A stretch of 64,000 nt of DNA from Hypomyces perniciosus (taxonomy: Eukaryota; Ascomycota; Sordariomycetes; Hypocreales; Hypocreaceae), in NCBI GenBank assembly GCA_008477525.1, contig SPDT01000007.1:3782001-3846000 (forward strand). Direction: 5' to 3'. The notes under the pieces were generated by a model. That model saw nothing but the letters and a program-made list of their open reading frames with translations, did not search any database and had not been told where the DNA came from. The position numbers were made by a program, and so were the translations under genes. This document shows, piece after piece, positions 22,486-34,065 of this stretch. Position 1 is the first letter of the stretch, and each line of letters opens with the position of its first letter.

Positions 22486-25400
22486 TCATCGTCGGTTAGA
22501 CCTGAGTAATCCTTCCCAGGACAGCCAGCTCTTCTTCTTCTGTTGTTGTTGTTGCTGCCTGGTGCGTGCCGGGGTCGGCCGCGTAGGCTCTACCCAAACC
22601 GCCCTCGCAGTCTGCCTCCTTGTGGGCCTTCTCAGTGGATCGAGGTTATCATTTCTTTTGATGTATCGCTGAATAGCCGGGTCCTGACTCGGTGGTATGG
22701 CCGAGTTAGTTCTGATCGATATGATCGGATCATTCTTCAGTGTTCGTGGATGTATCTCTAGCATCCCCTTGTCTGCTAGTAATCTGCCCAGCTTGGCAGC
22801 ATCAATCAGACCTTGCAAATCAATCTCTTGTTTCTCAGCGTCATAGACAGACATTCTAGCGCCCTGTGCAGAGGACTCAGCCGTGCTGCTCGTAAGTTTC
22901 CGCTGATGCTTTGACAACGGAATGATTTGATCTTGACGGTTAGGGGGTGAATTGGTTCGGTCTAGGACTTTGGGATGCACGAAGGCCTTGCCGGATCCAA
23001 TAACTAGGCTTTCTACAGCCCCCAAGTCATGTGGCTCATCGCCCAGCTTTTCTCGGTTCTTCCTTGAAAGCCTAGCAAAACAGCTCCGGAAGGGGCTGGT
23101 AACATGTAGCCAGAACCTCCTGATACTGTGGAAGAATCGCAGCACATAGCGATCTGGGACCTGTCGAATCAAAGCACCAAGAGGAATTGACAAAATGCCA
23201 AAGAGCATGCTCCAACCCCACTGGGCTCCCGACAGTGGCTGCGTATCGAATGCCTCGCCTCCCTTGAAGATGATGACAAACTGGCCGACGATGGTTAAGC
23301 ACTGCACTCCGATAAACCAAGGATTAGTTAGAATGCCTTGATACCAAATGTCCAGCTTGTTGTCCACCCTGCGGCAGTTGTGCTGATTGAAAAACTGCAT
23401 CCACACGTAAATATTGAACACAAGCGTCTGAAGCTTCTCAATCTCCGGTTCGGTGCCAGGGTTGAAAATATCCCATCCGACGTAGTGTACCAAAAACACG
23501 ACTGCAAGTTGGTACATGGCCTGCCCAAGAATCATCTTCCACATAGTAATGCTGACAATGGCCGTGTTGCGCGGTTCAGGCTTTCGCTTGAGAAAGTCTG
23601 GTGAGGGATAGTCGGTTGCAAAAGCTAATGAGGCGAAGATGTCCATAATCAGGTTGATCCAAAGCAGCTGTACAACGGTGAAAATAGAATCACCAACAAG
23701 CTCTGAAATTACGCTGAGGATACCTGCTGTTATGTTGATGGTAAATTGGAACTATTGGTGTCAGTTAGTTGTGTATCCTCGGAGTCTATACACGGAATAT
23801 ATGGCATACCTGACAAAACTTCTTGACGGCGTCAATTACTGTTCGCCCCCAGCTTAGAGCCTTGACAATGGACGCAAAGTTGTCGTCAAGAAGGATAATT
23901 GAAGCCGCTTCTTTGGCCACCTCAGTACCCTGGATGCCCATGGCAAACCCAACATCAGCTGCCTTGAGGGCAAGGGCATCATTTGTTCCATCACCGGTAA
24001 CAGCTACCGTCTCATTCATCTCCCTTAAGCGATTGACAAGCAACAACTTATCTTCCGGGCTAGACCTTGCCAAAACTTGCAATCGGGGAATGACGGCGTC
24101 AAGTTGCGATGGAGTTAATTTTCGAAACGTAGGGCCGTCCATGGCTATGCCACCAGCGGTGTAGATGCCGCATTCTGAGGCAACGGCCTTTGCCGTGAGG
24201 AAGTTATCGCCCGTGACCATACGAACAAAGACGCCAGCCTCTTGACATATGCGTACTGAATCGATAACCTCAGGTCGCAAAGGGTCCCGAATACCAAAGA
24301 AGCCGATAAAGATCATGCCAGACGCTAGCCACTCAAGGTTGACGGCGGCTGGGTCATCGTCCGGACTTTCAAACACCTCGCTCTCATCGAAATCCTTATA
24401 GCTAATCGCCACCGGTCGAAGTAGGTTATTCGCATAGCCCTGAATTGTATTACGGAAGGTGGCTCTATCATGTTCCTCAAGGCGAGCAGTGGTGAGGCGA
24501 TATGTAGGATCGTCAACAATAAAAGCGCAGTATTCAAAGACAATCTCGGCAGCACCTTTGATCAACAGTCGATATTTCCCATTCCGCAACTTGACCAAAA
24601 CGGCCATCCACTTGCGGCCAGAGTCAAAGGGAAGCATAGTGACGATGGGAGAGTTGGCACGCTCCTCCCTCAATAAGCCCATGCCGAGATGGTCTCGGCC
24701 GAACTTGAGCAGTGCGGTCTCCGTACCGGATCCGATAAACTCAGCTATTGCAGAATCATCTCTCTCAAATGCCGTCGAATTGATAGCTATGCTATCCTTA
24801 AGTAAGTCCTTAACTTCGGGGGATAGTGTTGACATGAAATGCCTTGACGTCGGGCTCCTCATCACCGTCGATCCAGGGTCACTGGAGCTGGAAGCAGGAG
24901 TCTCGCAATCATCAAAGCCGCTTTCAAGCCCGACTCGGCCAGCAACGACAGTCATCGCATTTTGGGTGAGAGTGCCCGTCTTATCAGAGCAAACAGACGT
25001 TGCATTGCCCATAATTTCACAAGAGCGAATAAGGCGGACAAGGTTTTGGTCCTTGAGCATCCTAGTAGTCGCAAATGCTAGGGCGATGGTGACGTTCAGA
25101 GCCAAGCCTTCGGGTACGGTGATGACAATGATGGTGATTGCTAACATGAGAATGCGGAAAAAGGCCTCGGCTTTCTGAGTTGGGCGGTCGTGTGCGTTGA
25201 GTGGGAGTCGTATAAGATAGCGGACGAGAAGGATGCAGAAGTAGACACCACCGGCAATAGTGCCGAAGATGATGAGCTGCTTGCCAAGTCGTCCTAGCTT
25301 CGCCTGCAAGGGAGTTTCCTCAATCTCGTCTCTTAGGGACATGAGAGTTCTCCCATAAGTCGAGTTGGCGCCGATGGAAGTAATGAGGTAGCGCCCAACA

Positions 25401-26359
25401 CCACGGCAAACTGTGGTGCCACTTAGGATGAATGGATCAGCACAGGTAGCGTGGGAAGCGTCATGATCAGCCGGCATGGTTTTGTGAACCAGCTGAGACT
25501 CGCCTGAGATGGACGACTCATCGAGGAACAATCCCGAGGCTTGGATGAGAACGCCGTCACAAGCCACCACCTCGCCAGCCTCGATGTGCATGACATCTCC
25601 CACCATAACATCGTAAATAGAAATCTGTCGCACTCTGCCAGAGCGGAGGACCGTTACATCTCGCTGCTGATTTCGTTCGTTGAGCTTTTCAAAACGATGG
25701 TTCTTCTGCCAGTCGGTAGCGGCACTGGCAAGGACGATGACGACAATGGCCGTGACAACCGTCACACCATCAACCCATCCAATATTGGCGCGCTCGCCCT
25801 TACTGGTTTTGGATTGGTAGATGCCGATTGCCAAAGAAATGGACGCCGATATTGTGAGGAGTATCATGAGCTTGTCGTTGAAGGCGATCCACATCAACTT
25901 GAGGAAAGACTTCTGTCGCCGCCTGGGCAGACGGTTGGCGCCGAATATTCGTCTGCGGTCGGTAAATTCGTTGTGACTTTCGCCTATCTGGAACGTAAGA
26001 CTGGGACGAATCGGTAGAGGCTCGACAGGCTGAATGGTCGGGCGACGGTCGTCGCGCGAGGCGGCAACGGCCTCGTCAAATGTGATGGTGCCATCGAGGC
26101 GTTCTTCGTCGACGCTGAGACCCGTGGTAACATCGGTGCGAAGGCCAGCAGCGAGGCCGCGAAGGCCGCCAAATGCCTCGAGGGCGACTAGGCTCCGGAG
26201 GGTGAGAAGCTTGTGAAGCTGGGACGGGGTGAAGGCGAAGTTGTTGGACGGCAGCGGTTTCTCGGCGCGCAGTTCGCTGGCTAGAGCAGCGGCCGTCTGG
26301 TTGGTAGCATCATCAACATGCCGGCGCGTGTTCGAGGCGGATTGCGTGGGTTCGGCCAT
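22486..26359 (-). CDS. P-type Ca2+-transporting ATPase (PMCA/Pmc1-like)
   Basis: Exons 23810-26359 and 22486-23751, with a 58-base intron (GTATGC..AATAG), give 1271 residues. Landmarks in order: N-terminal cytoplasmic segment, actuator motif SGES at 285-288, PEGL at 416-419 in helix 4, phosphorylated Asp 459 in DKTGTLTQN, nucleotide-binding KGA, and the hinge GDGTND at 789-794. LLWINLIMD in helix 6 carries the Asn/Asp of a type IIB Ca2+ site. The C-terminal tail of about 200 residues is basic, with a poly-Gln/Lys end (QQQQQQKKKS). Family members pump Ca2+ into the vacuole or out of the cell. The segment after helix 6 (FATDYPSPDFLKRKPEPRN) resembles PMCA but differs from the usual ATDPPTP, so this may be a divergent paralogue. 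Confidence 0.9.
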
Positions 26360-28565
26360 AGAGGAGGTCCAGATCCAGATCCAGGTGCTGATGAAGCATC
26401 TGGACGCACTGGGGATGGCGGAAGTCTGAGAAACCTCGAGGCCTCTTCTCGCGCGACGATGGGCAGTGGAAAGAGAGAAAGAGCGAAGGTTTGTCGTCAG
26501 TCAGCAGTTAGCAGTCAGCAGTCAGCCGTACCAGGACCAGTGCCGTTGATCACCACCAAAACCCGTCAGAGGGATTTCGGGTTCCACCGAGGGGGTGCCA
26601 AACTTGGGGTTTACATAAGTTAATAACCACCAGCCCATCAACCAGGACCACAGACAGAACAATGTCTGCAATGCCAAGTTTCGACCAAACCAACCACAAG
26701 CAACGAAGGCGACGAAGGTCGGCCGAACTAGATTGGGGCGGGCTAATGCGGTGGATACCTCGGTGGAAAGAGATGGTAAAGTACGAGTAATAAACCTTGG
26801 AACTTTAGAAGAGGGAGGGCCACGTCTTCGACCGTCCAACCCCCGGGAAAACAGGGGCCCGCGGCCAATAAGATCCCGACCCCCAGATACTGAGGCTCTT
26901 TGGGGGGGGGAGACTCCCTGGCTGGAATTGAGTGGATTGAGTCGATTTGACTGGGCATTGATGAGGTGCGGTGATTGACGAGATTACTAGCCCTATGGAG
27001 ATGCAGTCAGTCAGTTCCAGACTCAGACCAGATTCACCACCAAGGCTCTTGGCAAAGCTTTAGACCTCCTGAAGTTCCTCCGTAGCACAACGTATTGCGT
27101 GCGGAGCAGCCAATCTGCTCATCTATTGCCCCGTTGGGACCGGGGACGCCGTTTCCTTTGCAAGCCACGAGACGTTTAGACGATTCAACGGCAGTTGGCA
27201 ATTAGTCCATGTTCATCAGACGGCGCGCGTATTCACACTGCCATATCGGACCTGGTGCGTGAATCCCATAGCCCAGTGGCTTTTAAGCTTCATAAGCCTT
27301 GTCGATGGTGGGTTGCAATTAAACGTGTTTGGGTTGTTCTTACTCCGTAGTCAGACGAAAAAGGGTCCGCCGAGGAGGCGCAGAAGGGGGCGTAACGAGG
27401 CGCACCTGCGGCCAGACGGGGCGGAATAGGGCCGTCTTGTGTGGCTGATGCGCCCCAACGGCTGGACCTGGCGACACAGTCACGCCGTGAGAGCCCAACG
27501 GCCCTTGAGATCCGCTCCGACCGGAACCTTCGGGGAGTTAACCCGCATTTGGTTCCACAAGTACCTCATTGATTCGTGCAAGTAAAGCAGCGCGGCTAGT
27601 TCGATGATGTGCAAACACTTAAGTTCTGCATCGACAGAGATCAGACGTCATGGCCCTGGGGGTTTCATCATTTCATCATTTCTTTGAAGATCCCTGGGGT
27701 TCTATGACGAACGAAAAGCTCACTGACATGAAGGCGAGCCTCCAAGTATCCTCGCTCTCAAGGCTTCTCTTCAGTGACTAAGGACATCTGTCACGCGACA
27801 GTTTCTTGACCTTTGGGGTTGCAACCCCAACCCTGACTCAGAAGTCGGGCTAAGATATCGATACTGCGTCATGTGACCTATCACGTGGATTCTGTTGACA
27901 TTCTGGCGTCTTAATTGGCTTTTACACAACCCCTTCCCGAGGTGGTGCCCTGATTTGTGGGTCCATGGGGTAAGGTGATTATGCAAAAATAGCAGCTGGC
28001 CAATGATAGCGCGATGATAAGATGAGCTTGTGCACACGCCTCAGTGGCCCTAAGCGTCGGATAGTAACGGGAGTCTCCGGCAAATACTCCGTAAGTTTAC
28101 GCGCATCGCAATCATGTGAACCATTATTTTAATATTTTGCCCGCGGATCTTGTGTGCAAGTATAGATTAAGATTCAGGTCTTCGCTAAGCAATACGGGCG
28201 TTTGTTTACAGAATACGGAGTACTCTGTACGAAGTGCTCGAGATCCAAAAGCCGGATTGCAGAAAATGCTTGGACATCCACAATATAGTACCTCTGACTT
28301 CGATATTACTGCCTACTTAAGCAGGTACTGACAGGTATAGAGAAGTACCGGTTACCCAATGGGGCAACGTTGCAGCCGGAAACATGGAACCAATCGGGGC
28401 AAGGAAATACGAACATGTACCTCCCAAGTGGAAGGGAAAAGCCCGGAACGGGAACAGAACTGTGCTATGTATTATGTGTTATTCCATGCAAACATAATAA
28501 TTTCAGAATCGCAGAAAAGGTAGGACCCCGGGCAAGTTCAATGGCTACCTGACATGTATGGCTCA

Positions 28566-28614
28566 GTACTCTGTAGTATTACTCGTGAAGTATTCCATAC
28601 TTCGTACTTCGTAC
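28566..28614. repeat. Cluster of short palindrome-like elements
   Basis: Several half-motifs occur in 49 bases: GTACTCTGTAGTATTACTCG, then ATACTTCGTACTTCGTAC. This is one of the densest copies of the dispersed family. Confidence 0.5.
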
Positions 28615-29225
28615 ACGACAAAGCATGCGCAGGAGCCAGCTTACGCCACATACAGCCAGCCTCAAATCTACAAAACGAACATGCATACCAACAGCGCCCT
28701 CTTCGGCATCCCAACATCGAAAATAGCATGTGCTGGCACAACGAAAAGTCCATCACCGCACACGGAGTACCAATGTACTCCTGGGTCCTGAGTCACTCCA
28801 TCAAATAATGTATGGCCGAAAGAGGCTAACCCGCATGCCCGCTCTCTGTTTGCGGGGAGCGAGATGTCAGGGCCAAGGCACCAGACGACGACAATTGGGC
28901 TGGGGGTGGAGATGTCCTTCCGAGATCAGGGGTACTTCGTAGTAAAAACCATAGGTCATATCGCGAGTCATAAGTACAGTACCTGATAATACCATGGCAA
29001 TCGGCGCCGGCTGATCGGTGGACTGGGACAATACCGCTCTTGTGAGGGTTTTAATTTTAGCGACAGGAGCCGCTTTTTGGCTTTGAGGCTTGCTGATAGG
29101 CGAATGATTAACAGAAACAGCAACAGCCACACGCCTGCGTGCCTTATCTATACACGCCCTGATCAAGTTACAGTACCTGCGATACGGGCCTGTGTCTGAG
29201 CACGAGTACGAAGTACTATCCTGGA

Positions 29226-29235
29226 GATATAAAAT
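29226..29235 (+). promoter_or_regulatory. TATA-like box of glutamine synthetase
   Basis: GATATAAAAT lies about 150 bases before the glutamine synthetase ATG, a normal distance for a strongly expressed fungal gene once a 5' UTR is allowed for. Confidence 0.4.
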
Positions 29236-29381
29236 CCCCAGCCGCCCAGACCTCGAGCTCAGACTGATTCGTATCTTGGATTTTATCTGCTTTAACAATA
29301 CCAAGTTGTTTTTGACAACACTCACAACACGACTTTCGTCTCTCTGTACAGCTGTTGCTTCGTGCACAAAACACCGCAAAG

Positions 29382-31007
29382 ATGGTGAGTGTCTACATGC
29401 CGCATATGGACGATGTTGCCGTGTATTACAGATACAGACCCTTGACTAACTCGACTGCTCTACAGGCCAACCGAGAAATCCTTTCCTCCAGGACGGAGAC
29501 TGTACGAACGAATTCCTACGACCAAGATGACACACACGATACTGACTGCATCTACAGCTTAACAAGTACCTGAAGCTCGAGCAGAAGGGCAAGATCATGG
29601 CCGAGTACGTCTGGGTCGACGCTGTTGGCGAGACTCGATCAAAATCCAGGGTGAGTTGCTTTCCCCTAATCCCTAATCCCCTAATCCTATTGCCGTCCAT
29701 TGCCGTTATTTGCACGTGCCCCACTCCGACTTGTCCCGCCATTGCCACGGAAACTCCGTGCCAGCGGGCCAATTGGAGACGCTGTCCGATCCAATGACGG
29801 CATTCTGCGGTCTTCTGCGGCATACCGCGCAATATGATATCACCATCGTCAAGCTTCATTCCTCCATCTGCTAGTACTCGTTTGTTTACCTGTTTATTGG
29901 TTTGTTCATCTTATACTGATTTGGCCGTGATCCTAGACTCTCCCAGAACAGGAGTACAAGCCTGAAGATCTCCCTATCTGGAACTTCGATGGCTCCTCCA
30001 CTGACCAGGCCCCTGGCCATGACTCTGACGTCTACCTTCGCCCTTGCGCCGTCTACCCCGACCCTTTCCGAGGCTCTCCCAACATCATTGTCCTGGCCGA
30101 ATGCTGGAACGCCGATGGAACTCCCAACAAGTACAACTACCGCCATGAGTGCGCCAAGGTGATGGAGGCGTATGCCGACCACGAGCCTTGGTTCGGTCTC
30201 GAGCAGGAGTACACTTTCCTTGACCATGACGACCGGCCTTATGGCTGGCCCACTGGTGGTTTCCCTGCTCCCCAGGGCCCCTACTACTGCGGTGTGGGCA
30301 GTGGCAAGGTTGTCCTGCGTGACGTTGTTGAGGCTCACTACAAGGCCTGTCTCTGTAAGTGCTTGATTTCCCATGACATGGTCGTATCATCTCCGGACAG
30401 TCCCTAACACTTCTGCTTCTAGATGCTGGCATCAACATCTCCGGCACCAACGCCGAGGTGCTATCAAGTCAGTGGGAGTTCCAGGTTGGCCCCTGCGAGG
30501 GTATTCAGAGTAAGTTTCATCTTCATTAATTTGGCGGTGTGACCTGTCGCTAATTAATTTGTCATAGTGGGTGACCAGCTCTGGTGTGCTCGATTCTTCC
30601 TTGCCCGTGTTGCTGAGGACTTTGGCGTCAAGGTCTCTCTGCACCCCAAGCCCATCCGGGGCTCATGGAACGGCAGTGGTCTGCACTCCAACGTCTCTAC
30701 TAAGGAGATGCGTGTTGAGGGTGGCATGAAGCACATTGAGGACGCTCTCAAGGCTCTTGAGCCCTACCATGCCGAATGTATCAAGGAATATGGTGAGGAT
30801 AACGACCTCCGTCTCACTGGCGACTGCGAGACCGGCTCCATCGAGAAGTTCACATGGGGTGTCGCCAACCGTGGCACTTCTATCCGTATTCCTCGGGAAA
30901 CTGCTACTCGTGGCTTTGGCTACTTCGAGGACCGACGACCTGCCTCCAACGCCGATCCTTACCGTGTCACCAGGGTCCTTATGACCTCCATCTTTGGCAA
31001 GATTTAA
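29382..31007 (+). CDS. Glutamine synthetase
   Basis: Six exons: 29382-29384, 29466-29501, 29558-29650, 29937-30354, 30423-30509 and 30568-31007, giving 358 residues, the usual size for eukaryotic GSII. The enzyme makes glutamine from glutamate, ammonia and ATP in the cytosol. Signatures: [69 protein letters not shown] and [20 protein letters not shown]. The first coding exon is only the ATG, followed at once by GTGAGT; exon 2 starts GCCAACCGAG (ANRE). Intron 3 is long for this genome (286 bases). GATA elements and a TATA-like box precede the gene. Upstream gene-free DNA of 3 kb suggests a large control region. The symbol differs between species, so none is given. Confidence 0.95.
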
Positions 31008-32153
31008 GCATGCAAAACAAGGAGCTGCGTTGGGAATGAGGGACTACTAGAGCATATGGTGTATGGGCTACCATTATAATGACAGGCGTTGAATTGGTTT
31101 ATAGACATTCAGAGTACCTTTCTTACTCTTGATCTTTGGGGGATAAAGAACTATCTAGGTAATGAGAATAAAGACGTACCCGACCTTTTCTGGTCAAACC
31201 CACCGTGGCGGAAACACCATTTGCATGCCGTAACGAATACCACATCCTGCTTCTTGGCGTGGGCGACCCTCTTTTCCTTCATCCATACATATGTACGGAG
31301 CAGCACACCCCATACGGGGGTATTCAAGCCAGTGGCGGCCTCGTTTCCTTGGCCAATTACTTCCATGTCCTGGCGGGCGGCCGCTCGCTGGATCTGAGTC
31401 CCACCTCTCCCGAGGCCTGCCTCGCCGTATCGCGCATGTCGTGTTGCACAACAAGAGGAGCAAACAAGACCTTATCCTCCCCAAGACGCGGGAAGTGCTG
31501 CTTTGTTTTCGCAATGCCCTAGACTATGCTACAGGTCCATAAGCATAGCATTCTCAAACCTACTAAAGCGACAGGGCTCTGTTTGGCTATAGTATTGCTC
31601 GACGGATCATGACCCTCGTCCGGTATCTTTCCTGAGAGTTCGAGTCCATCCAATGTTTCGGCATCGGCCCCTCCCGTCCTTCTCGCTTCGTCTATTGCCT
31701 AGCTTCGACTTTGGCTAGACAAGCCTCGACTATCTGAGACTGGCTACGCGTAAATCTCACCTTTTGGTATCAAGGACTTTTAACCTTTTCGCTTTCGGAC
31801 TTTTTTTTTTTTTTTTCAGATTTCGTGGTACTACTAGTACTCGTACTACTGCTATTTGCCCTGTACTCGCTAATCGTGCATCTGTCTTGTCCCGCTTCTT
31901 TGGGGACCAACACCAAGATCGAGGTTCTGGGTATGTATATGAAAGACTCGCCTCGCAACTTCAGCCCTCTTTTATACGTAGGTATTACAAGACATGACTG
32001 TCTTTCCATCAAAAGCGACAGCCTTTGCGGTGCCGTGACGCAAGAAAGGTAGTTCTGTGTGAATGTGTTAGCATTTAAGCTTGAATAAATCTCCATGACA
32101 TCAAAGTAGCCTTCAGGAATGAACGCTGGAACCTATTACCATCTCGATTCAAG
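31008..32153. other. Intergenic
   Basis: This gap lies between two genes on the same strand and shows no gene. A poly-T tract of about 18 lies at 31801-31818, followed by CTACTAGTACTCGTACTACT. The left part holds the glutamine synthetase 3' UTR and the right part the promoter of the nucleoside permease gene. Confidence 0.45.
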
Positions 32154-33516
32154 ATGATCCTCACGTCGATCATGTCCACTGCCATAGTGGCAACCCTCAT
32201 CAATCTAGTCGGTGCTCAAACATCTCCAGCTCGTGTGATTGCTCCCAAAGTCATGATCATCTCCATGGTTTGTCTAGCCCCTTTATTCATTCCTTCATCC
32301 CTATAAATCCTTTCACTTGTTAACCAACATATTCCAGTGGACACCCGAAGCCCAAATCTGGTACGATCGCTTCCCCGAATCAGGCCTGGGAAACCTCACC
32401 TCCAAAGCCATCGGCGCCACAGGCCTCTCCATGCTCTTCCCCCAAATCTTCTGCACCCCAGACGATAACATATGCCAACTCACCGTCGGCGAAGGCGAAA
32501 TCAACTCGGCAGCTTCTATGATGGCCCTCGTCCTCTCTCCCAAGTTCGATCTCACAATGACATACTTCCTCCTGGCGGGCATCGCAGGCGTTAACCCCCG
32601 ATACGCAACCATAGGCAGCGTCGCCCTCTCGCGCTACGCCGTCCAAGTTGCTCTCCAGTATGAGATCGACCCTCGATCGCTCCCCACCGACTGGCCCACG
32701 GGATACATCTCCTACGGGCGGGCATACCCGTTCGAATACCCCTGCATCACATACGGCACCGAAGTCTTCGAGCTCAACGACAACCTCCGCGACGCAGCCT
32801 ACCGTCTCGCCTCAAGAGCTAATCTCAGAGACGATGCCGAACCACGCAGATACCGCGCTTTGTACGCAGGCTTAGGAACCTCTTACGAGATGGCAGTTCG
32901 ACCGCCCAGGGTTGTCAAATGCGATAGCGCCACGAGTGATGTATACTACTCGGGCACACGGCTCGCACAGGCGTTTGAGAATACAACATCACTATGGACA
33001 AACGGCACGGGCGTGTATTGCATGAGCGCCCAGGAAGACAACGCCACTCTCGAAGTCTTAGTAAGAGCAGCCATCGAAGGCCTCGTCGACTTTGGTAGAA
33101 TCATAGCCATGCGCACTGGTATGAGCCCCTGAAACCACACCATGATGGACGTTTTGCTAACATATCCCACTAAAGGCTCCAACTTCGACCGCCCTCCTCC
33201 CGAGCGCTCAGACTGGGAACACCTCACAGACACGGACCAAAACGGCTTCCACATCGCCATCGACAACATCTTCAACGCGGGCATCGAAATCGTCAAGGGC
33301 ATCATCGCGGGCTGGAACTGCACTTACAAAGGGGGAATCCCTCCGACGAACTACATCGGCGACATATTCGGCAGTCTGGGCGGACACCCGGACTTTGGCT
33401 TTGGGAGCATTACGCATGGGAAACGTGTTGAACCTGGTGGGAGGCACGGCGGTTTGGCTGTGGCTGAAATGGCGCGGCGAGGGAGGTTTGGTCCAAGGGC
33501 GTTGATGAAGACATGA
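32154..33516 (+). CDS. Purine nucleoside permease (NUP) family protein
   Basis: Exons 32154-32267, 32338-33118 and 33176-33516, with introns starting GTTTGT and GTATGA, give 411 residues in one frame. The N-terminus MILTSIMSTAIVATLINLVGA looks like a secretion signal. The body matches the NUP family: the start of the domain VMIISMWTPEAQIWY, then LLAGIAGVNPRYATIGSVAL, ARYAVQVALQYEID-like text and the C-terminal DRPPPERSDWEHL. Several NxT/S sites fit secretion. The family was named for a Candida nucleoside permease but shares a fold with purine nucleoside phosphorylases, so transport versus enzymatic cleavage is open. It may salvage external purines. Confidence 0.85.
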
Positions 33517-34065
33517 CTACTATTTTGTCTTCTTCGTGTTTGTATATCCTGGTGCTATGGTGATCTGAATATGGAGATGGAACGGAAAGTGTTGTATATG
33601 TTTTGTAACCTCTTGTATCGCAATGTCGTACAGCTGCTAAGCCATCTCTCATGGCCCTTGACTTCACGATATCACGAATTGGGTAAGTTACCGAGAATCT
33701 ACATGTAAATACGGAGTATATATGATGGGTTTTCGGCAATAGTCAACGCCGCATTACTACCTTCCTACAATACATCCGTCCGCTATTAATGAAGCCCCCT
33801 TCAACTTCAGCCCAAGTAATCAAGGCCATTGAACAATAGCATTTCGCCCGAAAGCATGTAGATTCACCCCATTTACAATAATTATTTTATTCGGGGATGG
33901 TAGCCCACATGAGCCAATCACGTAGATCGCGATCAGCGTCGATTCTCCGAATCAAGAATCGGTTTGAGACGAGGCACCCGTGTTGCTTTAAGCAGGTATG
34001 CGGTGACTAGCAGGCCTCTCGCTAAACACCGGAGCAGTGGAACTTGGGCATATTCTCGGCAAGGA
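33517..34065. other. Convergent 3' intergenic region
   Basis: This gap lies between the stop codons of the NUP gene and the Iks1-like kinase. A frame on the minus strand continues from 34286 to 33933 but it is the kinase exon read out of frame. A TACGGAGTA element lies at 33710-33718. Confidence 0.5.

Larger units (their letters stand above)
26360..29381. promoter_or_regulatory. 3-kb gene-free region between Ca2+-ATPase and glutamine synthetase
   Basis: No gene is resolved. The left part should hold the ATPase promoter. The right part holds a GATA pair (TGATAG 28003-28008, TGATAA 28015-28020), a CACGTG at 27882-27887, and GATA cores at 29095-29098 and, inverted, 29145-29148. TACTCCGTA-type elements lie at 27341, 28085, 28213-28236, 28566-28614 and 29205-29217. 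GATA sites upstream of glutamine synthetase fit AreA/NIT2 nitrogen control, an inference from known biology. Confidence 0.45.

Noticed and set aside
24459..25178. 239-codon open frame on the + strand
   Set aside because: Antisense of the Ca2+-ATPase catalytic domain, with no motif of its own.
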